Positions 49,423 to 60,855 are shown, counted from the first letter of the stretch. The stretch is 64,000 nt of DNA from DATAUK01 sp036268295 (GCA_036268295.1 DATAUK010000005.1:54462-118461); one strand, 5' to 3'. Translations and numbers: made by a program. Notes: generated by a model not told the origin, from the sequence alone.

Positions 49423-49893
49423 ATGCCGCGTAAAGGCCCAGCGGCCAAGCACCCGGTCATCACCGACCCGGTCTACGGCTCGCCCATCGTCACCTCGCTG
49501 GTCAACAAGATCCTGACCGGCGGGAAGCGCTCGCTCGCGCAGCGCATCGTCTACGGCGCGCTCGAGGGTTGCCGCGAGAAGACCGGCACCGACCCGGTCG
49601 TGACGCTCAAGCGGGCGCTCGACAACGTCAAGCCGGCGCTGGAGGTCAAGAGCCGCCGAGTCGGTGGCGCGACCTACCAGGTGCCGGTCGAGGTCCGTCC
49701 GGGCCGCAGCACGACGCTCGCGCTGCGCTGGCTGGTCATGTACTCCCGGCAGCGGCGGGAGAAGACGATGACCGAGCGCCTCACCAACGAGCTGCTCGAC
49801 GCCAGCAACGGCCTCGGTGCCGCTGTGAAGCGCCGCGAAGACACCCACAAGATGGCCGAGTCCAACAAGGCCTTCGCCCACTACCGCTGGTAA
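49423..49893 (+). CDS. rpsG: 30S ribosomal protein S7
   Basis: 156 residues, standard size. MPRKGPAAKHPVITDPVYGS and the C-terminal NELLDASNGLGAAVKRREDT are diagnostic. S7 nucleates assembly of the 30S head and in E. coli represses the str operon. A 32-base gap follows rpsL and 45 bases separate it from fusA. Confidence 0.97.
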   Translation: MPRKGPAAKHPVITDPVYGSPIVTSLVNKILTGGKRSLAQRIVYGALEGCREKTGTDPVVTLKRALDNVKPALEVKSRRVGGATYQVPVEVRPGRSTTLALRWLVMYSRQRREKTMTERLTNELLDASNGLGAAVKRREDTHKMAESNKAFAHYRW

Positions 49894-49938
49894 GCGGCAG
49901 ACCCACTCACCAACGACGCTGAGAGAGAGATTCCAGAA

Positions 49939-52050
<2,112 letters not shown>

Positions 52051-52125
52051 CACCAGAAACTTCCAGGGCGCCACCAATCGGCGTGCTGGGCGGACACAGA
52101 TCGAGCAGTCCTAGGGAGGACAGCA

Positions 52126-53319
<1,194 letters not shown>

Positions 53320-53329
53320 TGGCGACGCT

Positions 53330-53357
53330 GCGGCGGCTGGACCACTCCAGCCGCCGC
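53330..53357 (+). terminator. Hairpin terminator after tuf
   Basis: Perfect 12-bp stem: arms 53330-53341 and 53346-53357 with loop CCAC, then GGTTTCGCG. It separates the str and S10 operons. Confidence 0.8.
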
Positions 53358-53422
53358 GGTTTCGCGAGTACCCCAGCAACGAATGACGCAGCAGTACTAA
53401 CGAACTGAAGGTGACGGTAGCG

Positions 53423-53731
53423 ATGGCGGGACAGAAGATCCGCATCCGGCTCAAGGCCTACGACCACGAGATCATCGACTCCTCGGCGCGCAAGATCGTC
53501 GAGACGGTGACTCGTACCGGTGCGCAGGTCGCGGGTCCGGTGCCGCTGCCCACTGAGAAGAACGTCTACTGCGTGATTCGGTCGCCGCACAAGTACAAGG
53601 ACTCTCGCGAGCACTTCGAGATGCGCACGCACAAGCGGCTCATCGACATCCTGGACCCGACGCCGAAGACGGTCGACTCGCTGATGCGACTCGACCTGCC
53701 AGCCGGCGTCGACATCGAGATCAAGCTGTGA
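53423..53731 (+). CDS. rpsJ: 30S ribosomal protein S10
   Basis: 102 residues from the ATG of MAGQKIRIRLKAYDHEIIDS, the universal actinobacterial N-terminus; a GTG 12 bases earlier is rejected. GAAGGTGAC is the ribosome site. S10 also acts as NusE in antitermination complexes. First gene of the S10 operon. Confidence 0.97.
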   Translation: MAGQKIRIRLKAYDHEIIDSSARKIVETVTRTGAQVAGPVPLPTEKNVYCVIRSPHKYKDSREHFEMRTHKRLIDILDPTPKTVDSLMRLDLPAGVDIEIKL

Positions 53732-53818
53732 CGACTCCCAGCCGCCGTTCGCACCCAGCGGCTCCTGCGGCCTTGCCAGCCGACGGCTGGAAGCCGTCAT
53801 ACCGAGAGACACCGAATC

Positions 53819-54487
53819 ATGACTAACAAGGAACGCAAGGGAATCTTGGGCGAGAAGCTCGGGATGACCCAGGTCTGGGACGAGGCGAACCGTCTTGTGC
53901 CAGTAACGGTCGTCAAGGCCGGACCCTGTGTTGTCACCCTGGTCCGCACCCCGGACAAGGACGGGTACGACGCGGTCCAGCTCGGCTTTGGCGCGATCGA
54001 CCCCCGCAAGGTCAACAAGCCGCTGACCGGCCACTTCGGCAAGGCGGGGGTGCCGCCACGGCGTCACCTCGTCGAGATCCGCACCGCCGACGCCTCGACC
54101 TACACCCTCGGACAGGAGGTGACCGCCGACGCATTCGAGGCGGGCGCCCTGGTCGACGTCGTCGCGACGAGCAAGGGCAAGGGCTTTGCCGGTGTCATGA
54201 AGCGCCACGGCTTCAAGGGCCTGGGCGCCGGTCACGGCGTACAGCGCAAGCACCGCTCGCCTGGTTCGATCGGCGGCTGCGCGACTCCGGGCCGGGTCTT
54301 CAAAGGCATGAAGATGGCCGGCCGGATGGGCAATACCCGCACCACGACGCTGAACCTCAAGGTCCACTCGGTCGACGCGGAGCAGGGCGTGCTGCTGATC
54401 AAGGGCGCGATCCCTGGTCCGACCGGCGCGCTGGTCCTGGTCCGCAGTGCCGCCAAGGTTTCGGTTTCAAGCGGAGGTGGCAGCTGA
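53819..54487 (+). CDS. rplC: 50S ribosomal protein L3
   Basis: 222 residues: KGILGEKLGMTQVWDEANR, HGFKGLGAGHGVQRKHRSPG and GCATPGRVFKGMKMAGRMG are typical of L3, including its extension toward the peptidyl-transferase centre. The 87-base gap before it contains inverted repeats (CCAGC..GCTGG near 53776-53790). TGATG overlap with rplD. Confidence 0.97.
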   Translation: MTNKERKGILGEKLGMTQVWDEANRLVPVTVVKAGPCVVTLVRTPDKDGYDAVQLGFGAIDPRKVNKPLTGHFGKAGVPPRRHLVEIRTADASTYTLGQEVTADAFEAGALVDVVATSKGKGFAGVMKRHGFKGLGAGHGVQRKHRSPGSIGGCATPGRVFKGMKMAGRMGNTRTTTLNLKVHSVDAEQGVLLIKGAIPGPTGALVLVRSAAKVSVSSGGGS

Positions 54488-55458
54488 TGAGCACCGTCAA
54501 CGTCCAGTCGCCCTCAGGTGACGTGGCGGGCACCGTGGAGCTGCCGTCCGCGTTGTTCGACGTCGAGGTCAACATCCCGCTGGTTCACCAGGTCGTCGTG
54601 GCCCAGCTCGCTGCGGCGCGCCAGGGCACTCACGACACCAAGAGCCGCGGCGAGGTCCGCGGCGGTGGCCGTAAACCCTACCGCCAGAAGGGGACCGGTC
54701 GCGCCCGGCAGGGCTCGACCCGGGCACCGCAGTTCGTCGGCGGTGGCGTCGTGCACGGCCCGACACCGCGTTCCTACGCGCAGCGCACCCCCAAGAAGAT
54801 GAAGGCGGCCGCGCTTCGCTCGGCTCTGTCCGATCGCGCGCGCGGCGGCAAGCTGCACGTGGTCTCGGCGCTGTTCGAGGGCGAGGCGCCGTCGACCAAG
54901 GCCGCTGCTGCGACGTTGGCGTCGATCGCCTCGAGCCGCCACGTGCTCGTGGTCCTCGAGCGTTCCGACGTACTGAACTGGAAGAGCCTGCGCAACGTCG
55001 AGACCGTCCACGTGATCGCCCCCGACCAGCTCAACACTTACGACGTGCTGGTCTGCGACGACGTGGTGTTCACCGAGGGTTCGCTCGCGGCATTCGTCGC
55101 CGGCGGCCAGCCGCCGTCGCACGCCGAGATCGAGGCTGCTGTCGAGGCTCGGGCAGCGGAGTTCGCCAGCCGGCCGAAGCCGGCCAAGAAGGCGGACCTG
55201 GCGAAGAAGGCGGCCGCCAAGGCCACCGCCAAGAAGGCGGCGGCGAGCAAGGCAGTGCCGACCGAGGAAGTTGAGGCGAGCGAGCCGGCTGAGACTGCCG
55301 AGGCAACCGGGTCGACCGGCACCGCCGAGGTGCCAGCCGACACGGTCGAGCCGGCGACGCCGACCGCTGAGGTCACCGAGCCGGAGGCGCCGGCCGCTGA
55401 GGCGCCGGTCGATGACGCAGCCGCCGACGACGCGAGCACGGACGAGGTGAGCGAGTAA
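54487..55458 (+). CDS. rplD: 50S ribosomal protein L4 with extended C-terminus
   Basis: 323 residues. The canonical part (about 215 residues) contains RGEVRGGGRKPYRQKGTGRA and the exit-tunnel loop GSTRAPQFVGGGVVHGPTPR. Beyond it lies a Lys/Ala stretch (AKKADLAKKAAAKATAKKAA) followed by about 70 acidic Ala/Glu/Pro/Thr residues. L4 is usually 200-230 residues, so the tail of about 105 is unusual. A palindromic repeat element lies in the gap before rplW. Confidence 0.96.
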   Translation: MSTVNVQSPSGDVAGTVELPSALFDVEVNIPLVHQVVVAQLAAARQGTHDTKSRGEVRGGGRKPYRQKGTGRARQGSTRAPQFVGGGVVHGPTPRSYAQRTPKKMKAAALRSALSDRARGGKLHVVSALFEGEAPSTKAAAATLASIASSRHVLVVLERSDVLNWKSLRNVETVHVIAPDQLNTYDVLVCDDVVFTEGSLAAFVAGGQPPSHAEIEAAVEARAAEFASRPKPAKKADLAKKAAAKATAKKAAASKAVPTEEVEASEPAETAEATGSTGTAEVPADTVEPATPTAEVTEPEAPAAEAPVDDAAADDASTDEVSE

Positions 55459-55461
55459 TGG

Positions 55462-55507
55462 TCACCCCACGAAGTCGCTCCGCCGTCGGCTCCACGACTG
55501 CGAGGGG
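55462..55507. repeat. Palindromic element A upstream of rplW
   Basis: TCACCCCACGAAGTCGCTC (55462-55480) recurs with one change at 59265-59283 before rplN. Here arms 55465-55477 and 55495-55507 pair at 11 of 13 positions. It fills most of the rplD-rplW gap in an otherwise tightly packed operon. Confidence 0.6.
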
Positions 55508-55516
55508 ATCCCGAGC

Positions 55517-55816
55517 ATGAGCACGATTCCTGACCCGCGCGACATCCTGCTCGGGCCGGTCATCTCCGAGAAGAGCTATGGCTTGCTCGACGAGGGCAAA
55601 TACACGTTCCTGGTGCGACCCGACGCGAACAAGACCCAGATCCGCATTGCCGTCGAGCAGGTCTTCAACGTCAAGGTGACCTCGGTCAACACGCTCAACC
55701 GGATCGGCAAGCGCAAGCGCAGCCGAGCCGGCTTCGGCACCCGCAACAGCAGCAAGCGTGCTGTCGTCGGGCTCGCCGCGGGCGACCGCATCGATCTGTT
55801 CGGAGCGCCCGTCTAA
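55517..55816 (+). CDS. rplW: 50S ribosomal protein L23
   Basis: 99 residues: DPRDILLGPVISEKSYGLLD and the ending LAAGDRIDLFGAPV. L23 sits at the tunnel exit and docks trigger factor and SRP. The stop codon directly abuts the rplB ATG (no gap). Ribosome site GAGGGGA lies 9 bases before its own ATG, at the edge of the repeat element. Confidence 0.97.
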   Translation: MSTIPDPRDILLGPVISEKSYGLLDEGKYTFLVRPDANKTQIRIAVEQVFNVKVTSVNTLNRIGKRKRSRAGFGTRNSSKRAVVGLAAGDRIDLFGAPV

Positions 55817-56653
55817 ATGGGTATTCGCAAATACAAGCCGACAACGCCGGGCCGCCGTGGCTCCAGCGTTGCCGACTTCGTCGAGGTAACCCGGACGACG
55901 CCGGAGAAGTCACTGGTGCGTCCGCTGCACAGCAAGGGCGGCCGCAACGTCCACGGCCGGGTGACGGTTCGTCACCAAGGTGGTGGCCACAAGCGCGCCT
56001 ACCGCGTCATCGACTTCCGTCGCAACGACAAGGACGGCGTGCCTGCCAAGGTCGCGCATATCGAGTACGACCCGAATCGCACCGCCCGGATTGCGCTGCT
56101 GCACTACGCCGACGGCGAGAAGCGCTACATCATCGCGCCCGCCCGCCTGAGCCAGGGCGACACCGTCGAAGCGGGTGTGTCGGCAGACATCAAGCCCGGC
56201 AACAACCTGCCGTTGCGCAACATCCCGGTCGGCACCGTCGTACACGCCATCGAGCTCCGGCCCGGTGGCGGCGCGAAGATCGCCCGCTCGGCCGGCACCA
56301 GCGTGCAACTCGTTGCCAAGGACGGCGGGATGGCGCAACTGCGCATGCCCTCCGGCGAGATCCGCAACGTCGACGCGCGATGCCGCGCGACGATCGGCGA
56401 GGTCGGCAACGCCGAGCAGTCGAACATCAACTGGGGCAAGGCCGGCCGGATGCGGTGGAAGGGCAAGCGCCCGACCGTTCGCGGTGTCGCCATGAACCCG
56501 ATCGACCACCCGCACGGCGGTGGCGAAGGCAAGACCTCAGGTGGCCGTCACCCGGTCAGTCCTTGGGGCCAGCCGGAAGGCCGCACCCGTCAGAAAAACA
56601 AGGAGAGCGACCGCCTCATTGTCCGCCGCCGCAAGGCTTCGAAGAGGCGCTAG
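55817..56653 (+). CDS. rplB: 50S ribosomal protein L2
   Basis: 278 residues: MGIRKYKPTTPGRRGSSVAD, RHQGGGHKRAYRVIDFRRND and the C-terminal NPIDHPHGGGEGKTSGGRHP, which includes the conserved His near the peptidyl-transferase centre. No Shine-Dalgarno gap exists before the ATG, so it is probably translated by reinitiation from rplW. Confidence 0.98.
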   Translation: MGIRKYKPTTPGRRGSSVADFVEVTRTTPEKSLVRPLHSKGGRNVHGRVTVRHQGGGHKRAYRVIDFRRNDKDGVPAKVAHIEYDPNRTARIALLHYADGEKRYIIAPARLSQGDTVEAGVSADIKPGNNLPLRNIPVGTVVHAIELRPGGGAKIARSAGTSVQLVAKDGGMAQLRMPSGEIRNVDARCRATIGEVGNAEQSNINWGKAGRMRWKGKRPTVRGVAMNPIDHPHGGGEGKTSGGRHPVSPWGQPEGRTRQKNKESDRLIVRRRKASKRR

Positions 56654-56666
56654 GAGCTAACGACAC

Positions 56667-56948
56667 ATGCCGCGCAGCCTGAAAAAGGGTCCGTTCGTCG
56701 ACGACCACCTCACCAAGCGGGTGGACGCCCAGAACGAAAAGGGCACCAAGAACGTCATCAAGACGTGGTCACGTCGCTCGATGATCGTCCCGACCATGTT
56801 GGGTCACACGATCGCCGTACACGACGGGCGCAAGCACGTCCCGGTGTTCGTCACCGAGTCGATGGTCGGGCACAAGCTCGGCGAGTTCGCACCGACCCGG
56901 ACCTTCCGCGGTCACATCAGAGATGAGCGGAGGGCACGTCGTGCCTGA
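56667..56948 (+). CDS. rpsS: 30S ribosomal protein S19
   Basis: 93 residues: MPRSLKKGPFVDDHLTKRVD and GHKLGEFAPTRTFRGHIRDE. Contacts S13 and the A-site tRNA in the 30S head. AGGAGC lies 9 bases before the ATG. The stop overlaps the rplV GTG by 8 bases. Confidence 0.97.
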   Translation: MPRSLKKGPFVDDHLTKRVDAQNEKGTKNVIKTWSRRSMIVPTMLGHTIAVHDGRKHVPVFVTESMVGHKLGEFAPTRTFRGHIRDERRARRA

Positions 56949-57360
56949 CGCAATCTACGACGACGCCGTCATCGGACGGGCGACCGCACGCCACGTGCGG
57001 ATGTCGCCGATGAAGGTACGCCGCGTGATCGACATGCTCCGTGGCCTGCCGGCCACCGACGCCCAGGCGATCGTGAAGTTCGACCCGCACTCGGCCTCCG
57101 AGCCGGTCGGCAAGGTGCTCGACTCCGCGATCGCGAACGCCAGCCACCTCGCCCACGTCCGCAACCTGCGTCTCGACCCCGAGGACCTGGTCATCGTCGA
57201 GGCATACGTCGACATGGGTCCGACCCTCAAGCGGTTCCGTCCGCGCGCCCAGGGCCGCGCCTACCGGATCCGCAAGCGCACCAGCCACATCACGATCGTT
57301 GTCGCTCCGGCCGAGTCCGAAGCTGCACTGCCGACAGGCACCCACAGGAAGGCCCGCTGA
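56941..57360 (+). CDS. rplV: 50S ribosomal protein L22
   Basis: 139 residues. The GTG is chosen because GGAGGG lies 6 bases upstream; an ATG 18 bases earlier would add six residues and lacks such a site. RHVRMSPMKVRRVIDMLRGL and RPRAQGRAYRIRKRTSHITI (tunnel loop) are typical of L22. TGATG overlap with rpsC. Confidence 0.96.
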   Translation: MPDAIYDDAVIGRATARHVRMSPMKVRRVIDMLRGLPATDAQAIVKFDPHSASEPVGKVLDSAIANASHLAHVRNLRLDPEDLVIVEAYVDMGPTLKRFRPRAQGRAYRIRKRTSHITIVVAPAESEAALPTGTHRKAR

Positions 57361-58313
57361 TGGGTCAGAAAGTCAACCCGAACGGGTTCCGGCTCGGCAT
57401 CACCACACGGCACAAGAGCCGTTGGTACGCCGACAAGCTCTACCGCGACTACGTCGCTGAAGACGTCGCGATCCGCCGCCTGCTCACCAAGGGCATGGAA
57501 CGCGCCGGCATCAGCCGGGTCGAGATCGAGCGCACCCGCGACCGGGTCAACGTCGACATCCACACTGCCCGGCCGGGCATCGTCATCGGCCGTCGCGGTG
57601 CCGAGGCCGATCGGATCCGCGGTGATCTCGAGAAGCTCACCAACAAGCACGTGAACCTCAACATTCTCGAGGTGAAGAACCCCGAGGTCGACGCCCAGCT
57701 GGTCGCCCAGGGCGTTGCCGAGCAGCTCTCGAGCCGGGTCAGCTTCCGGCGTGCGATGCGCAAGGCGATGCAGTCGGCGATGAAGGGCGGCGCCAAGGGG
57801 ATCCGGGTGCAGTGCGGTGGCCGTCTCGGCGGCGCCGAGATGTCCCGTTCGGAGTTCTACCGCGAGGGCCGGGTGCCGCTGCACACGTTGCGGGCCAATA
57901 TCGACTTCGGCTTCTACGAGGCGCGGACGACGTTCGGCCGGATCGGCGTGAAGGTCTGGATCTACACCGGTGACGAGGTCATGACCCGCGAGGAGCAGGC
58001 AGCCGCTGCCGCGCTTCGCGCCCGTGACCAGCGCAACCGCCGGCCGCGTCGCGACCGACCGTCGACGGCCGCGAGTGCTGCGGTCAACGGCGGACCGGCC
58101 AACGCGCCGGTCGAGGCTGCAACGGCGCCGGCGGCGCCTGCTGCCGAGCCGGCTGTCGACCCCGCGGCGGAGAACGCTGCCGTCGAGGCCGCGCCGGACA
58201 CCACGACCGAGGCTGCAACCCAGGCCGTTGTCGAGGCTCCGGCTGCTGAGGCTCCCGCTGCCGACGCGCCGGCCGCCGACCAGGCAGCTGAGCCGACGCC
58301 GGAAGGAGCCTGA
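57360..58313 (+). CDS. rpsC: 30S ribosomal protein S3 with extended C-terminus
   Basis: 317 residues. MGQKVNPNGFRLGITTRHKS, the KH-domain GIVIGRRGAEADRIRGDLEK and RTTFGRIGVKVWIYTGDE are standard. From about residue 235 an Ala/Pro/Glu/Val-rich tail of some 80 residues follows. Other actinobacterial S3 proteins also carry a tail (about 275 residues in total), so this is longer rather than unique. S3 has helicase activity at the mRNA entry. Confidence 0.97.
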   Translation: MGQKVNPNGFRLGITTRHKSRWYADKLYRDYVAEDVAIRRLLTKGMERAGISRVEIERTRDRVNVDIHTARPGIVIGRRGAEADRIRGDLEKLTNKHVNLNILEVKNPEVDAQLVAQGVAEQLSSRVSFRRAMRKAMQSAMKGGAKGIRVQCGGRLGGAEMSRSEFYREGRVPLHTLRANIDFGFYEARTTFGRIGVKVWIYTGDEVMTREEQAAAAALRARDQRNRRPRRDRPSTAASAAVNGGPANAPVEAATAPAAPAAEPAVDPAAENAAVEAAPDTTTEAATQAVVEAPAAEAPAADAPAADQAAEPTPEGA

Positions 58314-58317
58314 CGCA

Positions 58318-58737
58318 ATGTTGATCCCGCGGCGGGTCAAGCACCGCAAGCAGCATCACCCTGGGCGCTCCGGCGCTGCCAAGGGCGGCACCCGCGTGAC
58401 GTTCGGCGAGTACGGCATCCAGGCGCTCGAGCCGGCGTACGTCACTAACCGGCAGATCGAGTCGGCACGTATCGCGATCACCCGCCACATCCGTCGTGGC
58501 GGCAAGGTCTGGATCAACATCTATCCGGACCGGCCGCTCACCAAGAAGCCGGCCGAGACCCGGATGGGTTCCGGAAAGGGCTCGCCGGAGTGGTGGATCG
58601 CGAACGTTAAGCCCGGCCGGGTGATGTTCGAGCTGTCCTACCCGAACGAGCAGACGGCCAAGGAGGCCCTGACCAGGGCGATCCACAAGCTGCCGATGAA
58701 ATGCCGAATCGTGACGCGCGAAGTGGGTGAGGGCTGA
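58318..58737 (+). CDS. rplP: 50S ribosomal protein L16
   Basis: 139 residues from MLIPRRVKHRKQHHPGRSGA; GGAAGGAGCC lies upstream of the ATG. RMGSGKGSPEWWIANVKPGR is the loop near the peptidyl-transferase centre. The frame is open further upstream through the rpsC tail, but that text is not L16. TGATG overlap with rpmC. Confidence 0.97.
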   Translation: MLIPRRVKHRKQHHPGRSGAAKGGTRVTFGEYGIQALEPAYVTNRQIESARIAITRHIRRGGKVWINIYPDRPLTKKPAETRMGSGKGSPEWWIANVKPGRVMFELSYPNEQTAKEALTRAIHKLPMKCRIVTREVGEG

Positions 58738-58970
58738 TGGCTGGCGGAACCCCGGCAGTGGAGCTGCGCGGACTCGAGGACGACGAGCTGGTCACCAAGC
58801 TCAAGGAGTCCAAGGAGGAGCTGTTCAACCTCCGCTTCCAGTCGGCGACCGGCCAGCTGGACAACAACAAGCGACTGATGACGGTGCGCCACGACATCGC
58901 CCGCATCTACACCGTGATGCGCGAGCGCGAGCTCGGGTTGACCACGGCACCGATCAGCGGCGCTGAGTGA
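58737..58970 (+). CDS. rpmC: 50S ribosomal protein L29
   Basis: 77 residues: ELRGLEDDELVTKLKESKEE followed by LFNLRFQSATGQLDNNKRL, the two-helix hairpin of L29. Docks at the tunnel exit beside L23. ATG shared with the rplP stop (TGATG). Confidence 0.95.
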   Translation: MAGGTPAVELRGLEDDELVTKLKESKEELFNLRFQSATGQLDNNKRLMTVRHDIARIYTVMRERELGLTTAPISGAE

Positions 58971-58977
58971 GGACACG

Positions 58978-59262
58978 ATGAGCGAGACGAATACCGCAAG
59001 TACGACGCAGCCGCGCGGGTTCCGCAAGACCCGTGAGGGCTACGTCGTCAGCGACAAGATGGACAAGACCGTGACGGTCGAGGTCGAGGACCGCGTCCTG
59101 CACGCCCGGTACGGCAAGACCATCCGCCGAACCAAGAAGGTCAAGGCTCACGACGAGTCGGGCGAGGTCGGCGTGGGTGACCGCGTGCTGCTCATGGAGA
59201 CCCGGCCGATGTCGGCGACCAAGCGTTGGCGCGTCGTACAAATCCTGGAGAAAGCAAAATGA
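58978..59262 (+). CDS. rpsQ: 30S ribosomal protein S17
   Basis: 94 residues: RKTREGYVVSDKMDKTVTVE and the OB-fold loop YGKTIRRTKKVKAHDESGEV. A short Thr/Ser-rich N-terminal extension (SETNTASTTQPRG). Last gene before the repeat element that precedes rplN, so probably the end of the S10 operon proper. Confidence 0.96.
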   Translation: MSETNTASTTQPRGFRKTREGYVVSDKMDKTVTVEVEDRVLHARYGKTIRRTKKVKAHDESGEVGVGDRVLLMETRPMSATKRWRVVQILEKAK

Positions 59263-59264
59263 TT

Positions 59265-59306
59265 TCACCCCACGAAGCCGCTCGCTTCGCCTACGCCTGC
59301 GCGGGG
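59265..59306. repeat. Palindromic element B upstream of rplN
   Basis: TCACCCCACGAAGCCGCTC (59265-59283) matches 18 of 19 bases of the element before rplW, and the downstream half is also similar (..CTGCGCGGGGACCTC against ..CTGCGAGGGGATCCC). It starts 2 bases after the rpsQ stop and ends 8 bases before the rplN ATG. Pairing within this copy is weaker than in copy A. Confidence 0.6.
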
Positions 59307-59314
59307 ACCTCGAA

Positions 59315-59686
59315 ATGATTCAGCAGGAGTCTCGACTTCGGGTCGCCGACAACACGGGTGCCAAGGAGATCCTTTGCATTCGGGTGCTCGGCGGCTCCGG
59401 CCGGCGCTATGCCGGGATCGGCGACATCATCGTCGGCACCGTCAAGGACGCGCTGCCCGGTGCCGGCGTGAAGAAGGGCGACGTCGTCAAGGCGGTCGTC
59501 GTCCGCACCACCAAGAGCCGTCGGCGCGCCGACGGGTCCTACATCAAGTTCGACGAGAACGCCGCCGTGCTGATCCGTGACGGTGGTGGCGAGCCGCGTG
59601 GCACGCGCATCTTCGGCCCGGTCGGCCGTGAGCTGCGCGAGAAGCGCTTCATGCGGATCATCTCGCTTGCTCCGGAGGTTCTGTAA
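59315..59686 (+). CDS. rplN: 50S ribosomal protein L14
   Basis: 123 residues: MIQQESRLRVADNTGAKEIL, KKGDVVKAVVVRTTKSRRR and FGPVGRELREKRFMRIISLA. L14 forms inter-subunit bridges. The ATG is the one matching the family start; the longer open frame before it runs through rpsQ. First gene of the spc cluster. Confidence 0.97.
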   Translation: MIQQESRLRVADNTGAKEILCIRVLGGSGRRYAGIGDIIVGTVKDALPGAGVKKGDVVKAVVVRTTKSRRRADGSYIKFDENAAVLIRDGGGEPRGTRIFGPVGRELREKRFMRIISLAPEVL

Positions 59687-59689
59687 GTC

Positions 59690-60016
59690 ATGGCTGGTTT
59701 GTTCGTGAAGAAAGGCGACACTGTCGTCGTACGCAGCGGCAAGGACCGCGGCGCCCGAGGTCGGGTGCTGCTGACCTCGCCGTCGACCGACCGCGTGCTG
59801 GTCGAGGGCGTCAACCGAGTGAAGAAGCACACCCGGATCGAGACCACGACCCGTGGTGCCCAGGAGGGCGGCATCGTCCACCAGGAGGCGCCGATCCACG
59901 TCAGCAACGTGCAGGTCGTCTGCCCGCATTGCAGCAAGGCGTCGCGCATCGGCCACCGCCGAAACGATGAAGGCCAAAACGTCCGGGTCTGCCGCAAGTG
60001 CGGCATGGACATCTGA
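59690..60016 (+). CDS. rplX: 50S ribosomal protein L24, zinc-ribbon type
   Basis: 108 residues. The KOW motif VKKGDTVVVRSGKDRGARGR leads; the C-terminus carries CPHC and CRKCGMDI, a possible four-cysteine zinc site seen in some bacterial L24 proteins. Starts 3 bases after the rplN stop. Confidence 0.96.
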   Translation: MAGLFVKKGDTVVVRSGKDRGARGRVLLTSPSTDRVLVEGVNRVKKHTRIETTTRGAQEGGIVHQEAPIHVSNVQVVCPHCSKASRIGHRRNDEGQNVRVCRKCGMDI

Positions 60017-60036
60017 GGCCGGGGAGCACTGAGACG

Positions 60037-60609
60037 ATGACATCCACTACCACTGAGCCGGCGACTTTGCCGCGACTCAAGCAGCGCTATCGCGACGAGA
60101 TCGTCGCGTCGCTGCGCGAGCAGTTCAGCTACACCAACGTCATGCAGGTCCCGACGTTGGTGAAGGTCAAGGTCAACATGGGCGTCGGCGAGGCGGCCCG
60201 CGACGGCAAGCTGATCGAAGGCGCGGTCCGCGATCTCGCTGCCATCACCGGCCAGCGGCCGGCGATCGCCAGGGCTCGCCTTTCCATCGCGCAGTTCAAG
60301 CTGCGTGAGGGCATGCCGATCGGTGCGCACGTCACGCTGCGCGGCGACCGGATGTGGGAGTTCGTCGACCGGCTGCTCACGACCGCGCTGCCCCGCATCC
60401 GTGACTTCCGCGGCCTTGATGCCCGCAAGCTCGACGGCAACGGCAACTACACCTTCGGTCTCACCGAGCAGTCGATGTTCCACGAGATCGACCCTGACTC
60501 GATCGACCGAGTACGCGGCATGGACATCACCCTGGTGACCACGGCCCACACCGACGACGAGGGCCGCGCGTTGCTGCGCGCTCTCGGCTTTCCGTTCAAG
60601 GAGGCCTGA
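60037..60609 (+). CDS. rplE: 50S ribosomal protein L5
   Basis: 190 residues from MTSTTTEPATLPRLKQRYRD; GGGGAG lies about 10 bases upstream. An earlier in-frame ATG at 59998 overlaps rplX and gives unrelated text. FSYTNVMQVPTLVKVKVNMG and DIDIT-like MDITLVTTAHTDDEGRALLR are typical. Binds 5S rRNA. Confidence 0.96.
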   Translation: MTSTTTEPATLPRLKQRYRDEIVASLREQFSYTNVMQVPTLVKVKVNMGVGEAARDGKLIEGAVRDLAAITGQRPAIARARLSIAQFKLREGMPIGAHVTLRGDRMWEFVDRLLTTALPRIRDFRGLDARKLDGNGNYTFGLTEQSMFHEIDPDSIDRVRGMDITLVTTAHTDDEGRALLRALGFPFKEA

Positions 60610-60794
60610 TGGCCACAAAGGCGTGGATCGCCAAGGCCAACCGCAAGCCGAAGTTCGGCGTGCGTGGCTACACCCGTTGCTCGCGCTGCGGCCGTTCCCG
60701 TGCGGTCTACCGCACCTTCGGCCTGTGCCGCATCTGCTTCCGGCAGATGGCGCACGCCGGCGAGCTTCCCGGCATCACCAAGAGCTCTTGGTAA
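60609..60794 (+). CDS. rpsZ: 30S ribosomal protein S14, zinc-binding type Z
   Basis: 61 residues with the zinc motif CSRCGRSRAVYRTFGLCRIC, the short C+ form also named rpsN. ATG in a TGATG overlap with rplE. With zinc-type L33 and L24, the visible ribosomal set is the zinc-dependent one; no zinc-free paralogues are in the window. Confidence 0.97.
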   Translation: MATKAWIAKANRKPKFGVRGYTRCSRCGRSRAVYRTFGLCRICFRQMAHAGELPGITKSSW

Positions 60795-60855
60795 CACTCC
60801 AGCACCACTTCGCTACAGGCCCTGCGGGGAACCGTAGCGGGAAGGACATGACCGC

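Noticed and set aside
53411..53422. Alternative GTG start for rpsJ
   Set aside because: It would add MTVA before the universal MAGQKIRIRL start and would sit on the ribosome-binding site.
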